Shown piece after piece: positions 8,863 to 18,422 of a DNA stretch of 64,000 nt. A model generated the notes under the pieces. It saw nothing but the letters and a program-made list of their open reading frames with translations. It ran no database searches and was not told where the DNA came from. This DNA is from Arachidicoccus ginsenosidivorans (GTDB taxonomy: Bacteria > Bacteroidota > Bacteroidia > Chitinophagales > Chitinophagaceae), in contig NZ_CP042434.1 of the NCBI RefSeq assembly GCF_007971385.1, positions 1,860,001 to 1,924,000 of the forward strand. Reading direction: 5' to 3'. Numbering within the stretch: the stretch's first letter is position 1; each line of letters opens with the position of its first letter. The translations under genes and the position numbers were made by a program.

Positions 8863-10767
8863 TCAATATTGAGCTATCACTTCTTCCACTTCTTTAACCA
8901 AAGAGGCCGCCCCAACCGCTCTTAATTTTTTGACTGTAATATTCTGTAATGCCTGCTCCAACTCCTGCAGTCCTACTTGATTATCCTTGCTTTTTAGCGC
9001 TGCTTTAATTATCCGAATCTTTTCAAAATCCTGTATCCCTCTGATAAGCTGCTCATAACGAATAGAACTACCTGGACCGGGATAGACCAAATAAGTATCA
9101 CCGGAAGACCAGCTACCAAAACGGCTATCGGTTAACGGATCAGACGGCCATGCATTAAAAGCCCAGCGCAAATACCCATTCAGGCTGCGTGCCGCGGATA
9201 ACAGCGGTATAAAGGCGGCCTCAGCCGGTGGAGAAAAACTAAAGGTATTTGGATGATCTTCTGAGCAACAGGTATAATAAGTGGTCGGAAGCCCTGCCTT
9301 TAAACGGCGTTCCAGCACATCTTTATCATAATGCTCCCTGGTCGTAATACTATAATCATAAATCTCCCTGTCAAGTGCTTTATGATAGCTGCCGGCCAAA
9401 GAAAGCTTAAAAGGATGCGGTAGCCCTTTAACCAGACGGATGACCTTTTCCATATCTTCCAGTGGTCGCTCATCCATCGCAATACAGGTCCTGTCAAACC
9501 AGCCTTTTTGAATCAAATGGCTGGCAAAATCCTCCAACATCCCTTTCCAGAACTGACCATATTCCGGTGTACCTGGTTTTGCCACCAATTTCTTTTGGGC
9601 TGCGCTGGCCTCGTCATAATAGGTAAAGGTATTATGCCAGGGAACCATGGAATAGCAATTAATTTCCTGATCGATTCCCAGCCCCATCATAAAACTAACC
9701 CACTGATCAAATAGACTATAATCATACTGCCAGCCACCGTCTTTGTTTTTGGTCCATTTGATCATAGAAGTATAAGGGTCATATGTTTGCCCATTCCAGG
9801 GATCATTGATAATACTTGTTGTAATCACCTTTTGACCGGCATCTGCGAGCATTTGCATATAGGGCCGCATTTTTTCAAAATGCGCCTTCGACCAGGGTTT
9901 CACCTGATACCATCTGGCAATAGCGCCAGGATATTGCCATAGATCCAGATGAAACTTCCAGTCCGCAGGTTTGGGAAGGGTCTCATTTTTAACCTGCAAC
10001 TGATAATGCAGGTTTTGGGTATGGCTCGTTCCTTTTGCCGACTGGTAACGAACAGATAATATGCCTTGATAAATACCGGCTACAGCATTTGCAGGCACTT
10101 TTATACTTACCCATACAGGTTGATTTTTGCCCGCTGACACACTCGTCCTGCCTGCATAATCAATTCCATCTGCCACAATATGAGCCAGATGTTGTACGGA
10201 AGTATCAATACCGCACCCACTGCCCGATTTGCCAATACCATTTGACAGCACATAACGGACAAATCCGGATTTAACCTGTGCTGCCTTAATAACCAGTCCT
10301 GTGTTATTAGATGCGTTGCCTGCAGCCGCCTTAAGTAATCGCAAATCCTTGGGGGTTACCTGTAAATTGGTAATACGATCATTTGCCTGAACGAGTAATT
10401 GCATAAACACCCGTTCTCCTTTCCAGCTGAATAGAGAATACGTATCAGCCAACTTGATTTTGCCGGTTGGAGCATCCTCGCCATCAATATTACTGACATT
10501 ACCTACATTACTGACATCACGATCCTGCAAGCGCCAGTACTGATTATACCGTATATCTGGATTCGCAAATCCGACATTAAGCAATGACTCCTTGTTGTTC
10601 ATAGAAGAAGTTTGCCCATCTTCTTTGGTATTTTTTTGCGCAAAGAGCGCACCTGATAATACCAGGGCAGTGGATAACAGCAGTAGCCTTGGGTTGATAA
10701 AACCGGGCTTATTCCCAGGCTGACTGGTGCGGTTTTTATAAAACAATTGATCTATTACAAAATTCAT
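8863..10767 (-). CDS. GH123-like glycoside hydrolase (former DUF4091)
   Basis: This 634-residue secreted protein has an N-terminal hydrophobic segment ending LSGALFAQ, a beta-sandwich region to about residue 270 and a GH123-type catalytic barrel after it. The Asp-Glu pair needed for substrate-assisted catalysis is visible as AMDERPLEDM near residue 430. The only well-known activity of GH123 is beta-N-acetylgalactosaminidase, releasing GalNAc from glycosphingolipids and related glycans; other activities are possible. The first 20 residues before the hydrophobic core are unusually long, so the true start may be internal. It follows the GH89 gene by 37 bases, suggesting joint action on amino-sugar-containing host-type glycans. 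Confidence 0.82.
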   Translation of the reverse strand: MNFVIDQLFYKNRTSQPGNKPGFINPRLLLLSTALVLSGALFAQKNTKEDGQTSSMNNKESLLNVGFANPDIRYNQYWRLQDRDVSNVGNVSNIDGEDAPTGKIKLADTYSLFSWKGERVFMQLLVQANDRITNLQVTPKDLRLLKAAAGNASNNTGLVIKAAQVKSGFVRYVLSNGIGKSGSGCGIDTSVQHLAHIVADGIDYAGRTSVSAGKNQPVWVSIKVPANAVAGIYQGILSVRYQSAKGTSHTQNLHYQLQVKNETLPKPADWKFHLDLWQYPGAIARWYQVKPWSKAHFEKMRPYMQMLADAGQKVITTSIINDPWNGQTYDPYTSMIKWTKNKDGGWQYDYSLFDQWVSFMMGLGIDQEINCYSMVPWHNTFTYYDEASAAQKKLVAKPGTPEYGQFWKGMLEDFASHLIQKGWFDRTCIAMDERPLEDMEKVIRLVKGLPHPFKLSLAGSYHKALDREIYDYSITTREHYDKDVLERRLKAGLPTTYYTCCSEDHPNTFSFSPPAEAAFIPLLSAARSLNGYLRWAFNAWPSDPLTDSRFGSWSSGDTYLVYPGPGSSIRYEQLIRGIQDFEKIRIIKAALKSKDNQVGLQELEQALQNITVKKLRAVGAASLVKEVEEVIAQY

Positions 10768-10804
10768 AAAAATTCAATTTTAAAAGTTAGGCCATCCGGC
10801 TCAA

Positions 10805-13057
10805 TTAATATTTTAAGTTAGATAGAATTTGACTGGCTAATTTGCCTAAATTTTCACTGTCCGATTTGGGCTTACCAGGATTTGCGAGCACTTGGTTAAG
10901 TTTACGAGTCACCCAGTCTCTTTCCCACTGATAATAATAAATAGCGGGCGCATCTTTTCCCTCCAAAGAATCCCTTAAATGATCAAAAAATAATACCCAG
11001 CGAGCTTTATAGAAGGTTTTTATCATAGGCGCCCACTCTTTATAGGCATATTCATGTAAAGCGTCATGACTGGAATCAACGGCGCCCCAATAAGTATTGA
11101 GCATTAATAGATTCAGGAGATTGTTTTTGCCAACGGTTTTATCCTTATTTAATGCCAGCGCCTGATGGGTATAGGTAGACAATTGATAAAAAGGCGTCGA
11201 TTCCAGCAATGCTTCTGCCTGATCAAATAAGGACAAAAACGCATTGTACGCATTATCAAATAATGGTCTATCCTTATTTGTATAGGCTGTAACCACGCGT
11301 GCATAAACAGAGTCCGCCTCTGTCCCAATTTGTTGCATCAAAAGGTTCACCAGATCTATTCTATAGGTTTGTTGATTCTTATATTCTGGCCAGGCTTTTA
11401 CATAAAGTGCGACCGCTTTTTTGTAGGCCATAAGATCATACTTCTTATTAAGACTGCCCCAGGAAGAGACAGAAGTTATTTTAAGTCCGGGACGGGCGCA
11501 TAATATGTTTTCAAAAGGGCCTTCCGCATATCCCAGATTGCTGCTATAGGCTGACTGCAGTAAATATTGCCAGGCCTGCTGTATGATTGAATCTGTCTTG
11601 CCATAGCGGGCATAAATATAACTTTTTACCCACCTGTTAACATCCACTTTGTTTTTATGCCAGCCAAGTTCCAACATCAGCTCATAAACAACCGGGTTAT
11701 TATTGATGCCTTCCGGCATAATACCTATGCCTTTGCAAAGACTTGCATATGGACTATTGCGTACCCGATGGATTTCATCGGCAAAGCGTTGAAGTTTACC
11801 ATTGACGCCTGGCCTTTCCCCAAAATTGGTGACAGTGCACCAGATAAATGGCGTTCCTTCATACCCTTTTCTATCTTCCCAGTTCTGCGTATTCTCTCCA
11901 AAAAGCTCCTGAATTAAAATATCCTTTTTATTGACACCGGAAATTAAATGTTTATCAGGATTGGCCTGCCAGCCTTGTAACACCCAGATAGCTCCTGGAA
12001 ATGCTGTTTGCATCGCATCTTGTATCTTAATGCCCGCTTCTTTTAAATCAATATCGCCATGTTTACCCCCTTCATGGAAAGGATCACCAGAGAAAAAACG
12101 TATGTCTTTTCCATATAATTTTTTAGTTGCGCCATAAAACAGGTCACTAATTCTGGTAAAAAGGCTATCAGATGGATCCAGGATATCCGGTCTTTCAAAA
12201 GCGAGCCAGTTTCCCTGCGGCACAATATGTGCTTTAAATTTATTTTTTAGAGAAGAAGGCACCATCCCAAAAAATGCCTGCATAACGGGTTCTATACCCA
12301 GTTCTTTCATTCTTCTAAGCATCTGCTGCACCAGATGTGCCCTTTCTGCAATTTCTTTTCTGGTCATAGGGCCACCCCAGCCCTGAATATTGCCCATCAA
12401 CCACCAGGCATTAAAGGCAGGTCCAGTAATAAAAGCATCTATTTCCCTTTGACTGTAACCTAACGCATCCAGAACAGATTCCCAGACGGCTTCTTCTCCA
12501 TTCGCAACCAACATAAGATTAACCCCACTCAGCGCCATATAATCCAGTTCTTTTTGCCAGTCCTCCCAGTTATAGAAACTCATGGTATAATTATAGGTAC
12601 AATAGTTAAGGGCATATCTGTATTGAGCGAGCCCTTCTATATGAACGGGCGCGTTAACCATGGGTAGTTTGTCCACTGCACCCATATTGTCTCCCATGTG
12701 ACTCATAGAACGATGGCAATAATATTTTAAATACCAGTTTACCCCGAAGGCGGCTGCACTTGGACTATTAGCCGCTACGGTAACTTTTCCAGCTACTGTA
12801 CTCAAGGTAAAGGCATCCTTTTGACCGGAAAAGTCGACCTTTTTAAGTGCCAAGGATTTATTTAACCAAGGCGCTCTTCGTTTTACCAGGCCCCGGACAC
12901 CTTGGAAATCCTGTGCCTGTAAACCCAGGCAAAGGGACAGAAAAAGAAGGGTAGCGAAAAAGGATTTTTGATTCACGATGATGGATTTTAGAAAATAAGT
13001 ACGCACGGCTAGCGACCTAGTCCGTTTGGAATAAAACATGCATTTTTTGCTAAGCAA
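10805..13057 (-). CDS. Alpha-N-acetylglucosaminidase (GH89, NAGLU-like)
   Basis: It is predicted to remove terminal alpha-linked GlcNAc, as found in heparan sulfate and gastric mucin. The three NAGLU regions are present: an N-terminal domain (to about residue 125), a barrel beginning YRYALNYCTYNYTMSFYNWEDW, and a helical C-terminal domain. The acidic residue of DPFHEGG near residue 328 fits a catalytic glutamate. PFIWCTVTNFGE matches the conserved motif near the second catalytic site. The signal peptide ends LCLGLQAQ. The annotated N-terminus is longer than a signal peptide needs, so translation may start at the internal GTG (VNQKSFF) or at residue 7. Downstream by 37 bases lies the GH123-like gene. 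Confidence 0.92.
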   Translation of the reverse strand: MLSKKCMFYSKRTRSLAVRTYFLKSIIVNQKSFFATLLFLSLCLGLQAQDFQGVRGLVKRRAPWLNKSLALKKVDFSGQKDAFTLSTVAGKVTVAANSPSAAAFGVNWYLKYYCHRSMSHMGDNMGAVDKLPMVNAPVHIEGLAQYRYALNYCTYNYTMSFYNWEDWQKELDYMALSGVNLMLVANGEEAVWESVLDALGYSQREIDAFITGPAFNAWWLMGNIQGWGGPMTRKEIAERAHLVQQMLRRMKELGIEPVMQAFFGMVPSSLKNKFKAHIVPQGNWLAFERPDILDPSDSLFTRISDLFYGATKKLYGKDIRFFSGDPFHEGGKHGDIDLKEAGIKIQDAMQTAFPGAIWVLQGWQANPDKHLISGVNKKDILIQELFGENTQNWEDRKGYEGTPFIWCTVTNFGERPGVNGKLQRFADEIHRVRNSPYASLCKGIGIMPEGINNNPVVYELMLELGWHKNKVDVNRWVKSYIYARYGKTDSIIQQAWQYLLQSAYSSNLGYAEGPFENILCARPGLKITSVSSWGSLNKKYDLMAYKKAVALYVKAWPEYKNQQTYRIDLVNLLMQQIGTEADSVYARVVTAYTNKDRPLFDNAYNAFLSLFDQAEALLESTPFYQLSTYTHQALALNKDKTVGKNNLLNLLMLNTYWGAVDSSHDALHEYAYKEWAPMIKTFYKARWVLFFDHLRDSLEGKDAPAIYYYQWERDWVTRKLNQVLANPGKPKSDSENLGKLASQILSNLKY

Positions 13058-13197
13058 TAATAGCCATAATATTTCTAAAAAACTTTACTGTTCCTTTTGA
13101 ATTTAGATATTTAAGCAAACGATTGACCTACGTACTATATTTATTTACAGCATGTTATAAAACAGGAATTTCCTATTGAACCAACCTGGATATACAA

Positions 13198-13232
13198 AAT
13201 GGGCCAGCGATAACCCGTACCGCTGGCCCATT
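13198..13232 (-). terminator. Hairpin terminator after the beta-helix gene
   Basis: A perfect inverted repeat with 12-base arms (AATGGGCCAGCG and its complement) and an 11-base loop, followed on the minus strand by ATTTTG. It lies 24 bases past the stop codon of the beta-helix protein and just before the GH89 promoter region, so it separates those transcripts. Confidence 0.75.
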
Positions 13233-13255
13233 ATATTAGGATAACTACCTATTGG

Positions 13256-15455
13256 CTACTTCTTAATGACTTTAAATCTGCCTACGCCATCAATTTCCCC
13301 GAAATAAACACCTTTACTTAAATTTGCGATGTTAATATCGTTTAGCCCCGCTTTTAGTGCGCCGGATTTAACCGCTTTGCCAGCTCCATCAAATAACCTG
13401 AAGTGAGCGGCTATATCCACATTTATATGTATAGTAGTTGTGGCAGGATTGGGATATACACTTAACGTCTGACTTGAGGTGTTTTGTGCCAGCGTCAACA
13501 CTTGCCTATAATAGCTGCTGCTTCCATCTTTATTCACCAATTTTAAGCGGTAAAAGGCCTTTTGTTCTGATTGAGCAGTGACCTTCCTGTATATACTGTT
13601 ATCGCCTGTAGCCGAAATCTTCGCAACTATGGTAAAGATTTTTCCGTCCAGACTCTTTTCCAGTTCAAAATGATCAAACGCACTTTCAGCAGCCGTATGC
13701 CAGCTCAAAGTGGCAAGGCCATTTTGAACTTGTCCCGTAAAATCTGTAATGGTCACCGGCAATACACTTTCAATGGTGATGGTAATCGTATTTGATATTA
13801 AGGAGTCTTCCGTCCCCAGATTGGGATATACTGGTCTGGATAGGATAATATCACCCGTAAAATTATCCCATCCTGATTCTTGCGTTATAATACCAAGGAG
13901 GGTTGGCATAACCGATAAATCACTAACCTGAAAATGCGTACTGTCAAAAGTAATCCCCATGCCAGTCATCAACGCAGAATAACCAACAAGATCATTAGGA
14001 TCAACCAGCAAAATCTCGCTAATCGAAGGGCTACTGATAATCATTTTCCATTTATAAGTATTTTCCAGGTCATTTTCATAGGGATTACCCGTAATATCAA
14101 GTGTACCACTGAACCCTTTAAATGATGACTCCCCGTTATTAATAATCTTGTCTGTCAATGCTTCATAAGCACCAAGATCTACAACATCATTAATAACCCG
14201 ATGATGATCAATTAAATCTGTATCACTCGCCACAAATCCAGCGGCACTGTTATCACCAGCATCTATGGCAGGACTGGCTGCTAATAGCTGAAAATTGCCA
14301 TTATCAGCATCCACAAACTGTGGGTCATCTCCCATACTTCCATATTGGCCGTATTTGATTAAATTATTGCCCAAAATAGGATCAGCAGAACCGTTTTGAC
14401 CTACAATTTCATATAATTCCAAGGATCCGTCTCCATGAGTAGAAACATTATTCCAGATAATGGAATTCGCTATGGTTAAGGTATTGGCGCCGGTTTCCTC
14501 GTACAAAATAGCCGCCCCCCGGTCTGATTATCAGCTGGATTTCCACTTATTGTGCAATTAAGAACAGATAATCCGGCGTGAAAACAAGAGATAGCAGCCC
14601 CTCCATAATTAGCCGTATTATTTGTAATCAGACAATTATTAATTTTTGAATTTCCTCCCCCACTAAAACTAAGCGCACCGCCACGACTGGAACTTTGTCC
14701 TTTGCTAATGTTGCCTGAGAAAATACAATGAGAATAGATGGATGAAGAACCGCTGTTAAATGCGCCACCACCAGTGGAAGAACCCTTATTATTAGAAAAT
14801 ATACAATCAATGAATACAGGTGAACTATTAAGAACATATAACGCGCCTCCATAATTAATTGCTATATTATCCTCGAAGCTGCAATTGATAAATTTTGGAC
14901 TACTATTATTTTCCATAAAAACCGCCGCACCATAGCCATTATGCGAAGAAGTAGCAGCATAGGAAACACATTTTTTGAAAGTACAGTTTTGTATAATGGG
15001 TGAACTATTATTTAAATAAACTCCTCTGGAGTAGGCGCTGGGATTAAAAGGTGTCAAAAGAAAACCATCTACAACAGTCTGATCGCCTATATTCATGCCG
15101 CTTATCGTGTATCTTTTTCTGAAGAATACCCCCCTCTGAGCGTGCTTGTATGGACTGATAAATCCCGCTGATCAATGGCTGATTCCGTACCAGCAAATCC
15201 ACCGTATAGGGAAACCCCGTCTTTTAAAATAAAGCCGAACCCATTGGCAGCTAAACCGTTAAAGGCACCTTGAGCTACCCAGACTTGATCTCCTGTCGAG
15301 GCGCCATCAATAGCCACCTGTATATTGTCCAATGCATCTGACCAAGATGCTCCAGTTTTAGCACCTGAGCCTCCTGACTTCACATAATAAATTGTTTGCG
15401 CACCAAGTGTAAAGTAGCAGCATAAGCTTAAAGCAAGGAGTAAAATTGATTTCAT
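13256..15455 (-). pseudogene. Parallel beta-helix secreted protein with T9SS sorting domain, frameshifted twice
   Basis: Three consecutive open frames encode one protein of about 733 residues. Part one (15455-15102) has a signal peptide ending LGAQTIYYV and the ASWSDALDNIQVAIDGA start typical of this class. Part two (15096-14476) has repeated SSPxxxNCxFxxN beta-helix units. Part three (14506-13256) has a cadherin/cohesin-like region and then a type A T9SS sorting domain (LSVYPNPATTTIHI...GVYF). Adding one base to the six-C run at 15129-15134 and one to the six-C run at 14515-14520 restores a single frame. Such proteins are exported to the cell surface and are often adhesins or polysaccharide-active. 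No catalytic residues are evident. Confidence 0.82.
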
Positions 15456-15875
15456 AGTGTTTGTTTTGTATAAAATTTAAGTGCAATATGACGCCATTTT
15501 GATGTCAGATCCGTTCTCTGCAGCATTAAAAAAAATTCATAAGCAGTTAGTGTACCCCAAAGGGTGTTTTAGGGTCAATTGCGGCTTACTTCACTAACAT
15601 CAATTGAACAAGTCAAAAATAATCATCTGCCTCTTCTATTGATTAAAAGTAGGGCGGACAAAAAGCGGACAAATATATAATAACATAATAATCAAACACT
15701 TATCACAAACATAGTCGAAGACCTTACATACATAAGCCGTTAACGAATTAATAAGTTTTAACAAGGCTAATAAATCGAATTGGATCTAACTTCTAATTTA
15801 TTCAGGAAAAAAAGCGGCATCTTGCTTTGTAAAAGCATATAGAAGGCCCACTATTTTTGGTCCACAGGTTGTTTC

Positions 15876-15911
15876 TTTGTCAAAATTTGTGACCTTCTAA
15901 ATTTTGACAAA
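15876..15911. repeat. 13-base inverted repeat with 10-base loop
   Basis: The arms TTTGTCAAAATTT (15876-15888) and its exact complement (15899-15911) flank a 10-base spacer containing GTGACCT. It is one of two strong dyads in the gene-free stretch 15456-16146, the other being at 15950-15970. No T-tract follows directly. Nothing else was found in that 691-base gap. Confidence 0.6.
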
Positions 15912-15949
15912 CTAAAGGAAAACATCGCCATTCTTTCATTAGTTCCATT

Positions 15950-15970
15950 GAGGTCACAAATTGTGACCTC
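15950..15970. promoter_or_regulatory. Operator-like palindrome GAGGTCACAA-A-TTGTGACCTC
   Basis: This is a perfect palindrome with 10-base arms around one base, 38 bases from the neighbouring inverted repeat whose loop also contains GTGACCT. Such tight dyads usually bind dimeric transcription factors. It lies between the beta-helix gene promoter region and the 3' end of the carbohydrate-binding lipoprotein gene. The binding protein is unknown. Confidence 0.45.
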
Positions 15971-16146
15971 AAAAAAACGCTTGCATCTTTGTTCGATTGC
16001 AATAATATCTACTCAATCAGCTAGCCTGCTCAATATTTATTTTATCTGTATTAAGCATCCCTAATGATTTAACCTGAAGCTTCTTGCCAAATCCTTTTGA
16101 CGTCCGACCTTTCACCTAATATGAATCAACCAAAAAACTTTTAATA

Positions 16147-17718
16147 TTAACCGCGGCTAATGCTGCCGCCCACCTGTGTCACCATGCTGGAAGTTGAAAA
16201 CGAACCTGCATTGGTGCCCCCAGAATAGGTGCCGCTCAAATACAGTCCGTTAAAATCAGTGCCAGAAGCAACTGCGCCACCTGTATAGATCTTGTAATTG
16301 ATTTCTGATTTTAGCTTGGAACTAGCATAGATAAGGGTGCTAAAATCTTCAGGTGCTTTAAAGGTCATAACTTCATTCCCCTCTGTGTCTTCAATATGTA
16401 CAATTCCACCATTTGTACCACTCCCCAATACAACAGTATGGACGGTGCTGGCTGTAGCTGAAGGACCACTAGTGGCTCCAGCTACCCCAACGATCATTCC
16501 GCCGGTGATTTTAAAGGTTCTGGCGTCACAATCAAAACTGGCTTCTGGTTGCCGGGCTCCTGCAGCCACTACAATTCCACCCGTCACCGTCAATAGTCCA
16601 TTAGCATCAATGGCGTCATTTCCAGTTGCATAAGCGTAAATATGTCCTCCATTTATATAGATGTTGTTAGTTGCGTTAATGCCATCATCAGAGGTCTTAC
16701 AAACAATTTGACCATCATTAATGGTCAAATCACCCTTGCTTTCTAAACCCTCATCCTGCCCATTTACTGTAATATTGCCTCCATTAATCACCAAATATGG
16801 GGTTACATCCGGATTTTCATCCTCATTATCAGCCGTAATACCTTTGCCGTTAGCCTCTATATTAAGCGTCCCGTCGTTGATAATGGCATAACCGGCATCC
16901 ACTTGTATACCATCATCAGCACTAGTTAAACTTAAAATACCATTATCCATCACAAAGGCTTCGTTTGTGTGGATGGCATCCTTCACTTTTGAAGTCACTG
17001 TCAGATCACCAGACCTGACCCTGATATAATCATCGCTGACAATAGCATGTTTAAAGTTCCCCGTTACTGAAAGGCTGCCTGCGCCACTGAATACAATCTG
17101 TCCTTCACTAAAAAGGGCGCCTTTAGCATCCTCTCCATCTGTTAAAGAAGTATAAGAGGCCGCATCTACCAAGGTATTGTGGGAATCCGTTTGTAAAACC
17201 ACAAAAGCCGTCTTTTTTGATTGTATGTTAATAGCAGGCCGGTCGGTGCTTGTTATGTCAACCCCATTTAGATTCAATTCAAACTTTTTATCGCTATAAA
17301 TCTTCAAGGAGCCATTGCTGGTCCCTCCTGATATATCATAAGCCACACCGGTCACCGTTGCATTGATTACCACATTATTGCCATCCGTCGTAATACTTAC
17401 TCCATTTCCCTTAAGTGGATTTGTAACAGTTACCACTGCGCCGAAAACAATTTTCACCGTACTGGAAAGTGTAAAACTGGATTCAACAAAGTCGTCCGCA
17501 TTATATCCCGTTTCGGTGGATCCTTCCCCCGAGCCCGACGTATAAGTACTGTCAATTTGGGTCGTCGCAGAAGTGGTTCCATCACCAGCAGTTGTCCCTG
17601 AGGACTGTTGACCATAATTGGGATCAGAATACACACCGTCAGATTTTACACAGGAAAATATACAACAGGTAACAACAAATACTAAAATTGTCTTGAAATT
17701 TAAAAGGGCTGTTTTCAT
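16147..17718 (-). CDS. Carbohydrate-binding beta-helix lipoprotein (Cthe_2159 family)
   Basis: This 523-residue lipoprotein has Cys23 in the lipobox IFSC, a Ser/Thr/Gly-rich linker, and then a right-handed beta-helix built from repeats such as GDLTINDGQIVCKTSDDGINATNNIYINGG. This is the pattern of the Cthe_2159 family (formerly DUF4353), whose founding member binds polygalacturonic acid. It is therefore probably a surface or periplasmic glycan-binding protein, not an enzyme. It is separated by about 700 bases of gene-free DNA from both neighbours, so it probably forms its own transcript. Confidence 0.85.
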   Translation of the reverse strand: MKTALLNFKTILVFVVTCCIFSCVKSDGVYSDPNYGQQSSGTTAGDGTTSATTQIDSTYTSGSGEGSTETGYNADDFVESSFTLSSTVKIVFGAVVTVTNPLKGNGVSITTDGNNVVINATVTGVAYDISGGTSNGSLKIYSDKKFELNLNGVDITSTDRPAINIQSKKTAFVVLQTDSHNTLVDAASYTSLTDGEDAKGALFSEGQIVFSGAGSLSVTGNFKHAIVSDDYIRVRSGDLTVTSKVKDAIHTNEAFVMDNGILSLTSADDGIQVDAGYAIINDGTLNIEANGKGITADNEDENPDVTPYLVINGGNITVNGQDEGLESKGDLTINDGQIVCKTSDDGINATNNIYINGGHIYAYATGNDAIDANGLLTVTGGIVVAAGARQPEASFDCDARTFKITGGMIVGVAGATSGPSATASTVHTVVLGSGTNGGIVHIEDTEGNEVMTFKAPEDFSTLIYASSKLKSEINYKIYTGGAVASGTDFNGLYLSGTYSGGTNAGSFSTSSMVTQVGGSISRG

Positions 17719-18422
17719 ACATTAAATATTAAATTCTAACCGAAAAATTAAACTCCGCTGGTAAAGCATGCACAATATGCAAAAAGTCAAAGGAAAATAA
17801 TAGAAGAAAGCGGCAAATAAAGAGATTTTATGGGCAAACAGCGGTATTCTCATGACCAATACAATTCATGATTTCAAACAATAATACTTAAGATATCCTT
17901 CCCAAAAAAAACACCTTACCCCGGAATATCCCAGATAGACAAATATATCAGCAAATTGTCCTACATCCCACTTCTACTGGGTTAAATCATTATGTGATAT
18001 ATTAATTTGTTCATTGACTCATTAGTTTATACTTATGGCATCAACTTGATAGCTAGTCCCATAGTCCAGCTAATCATCATTTTCGATTATCCTCCGTCGC
18101 TGCAATCGGTAAAATATCATCCTTAATTTTTGAGCCGATTATAAAAATAGTGAGGTAACTGAAAAGAGGAAATTTTTGCCACTGTCAGTATGTTTTATAT
18201 CACAAAAAGGGATTATTGTTAACAGAGATTCTGGCGTACATTCAGTGAATGGCTTTTGAGGCGATTTTTCAATTATTAATAGAACACAACGAAGATTGTT
18301 AGATATTGAATTGACATAAATAATCCCAAATTGCTGTTGGATAAATAAGAAACGCGACTTTACAAATCAGCAATACAAGTTCCCTCTGATAGGCAACACA
18401 CCTGGAATCCGTCCGTTAATCA
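17719..18422. other. Gene-free stretch of 704 bases
   Basis: No convincing coding frame, RNA gene or terminator was seen. It should contain the promoter of the carbohydrate-binding lipoprotein and the 3' untranslated region of the GH43 gene. Confidence 0.5.
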
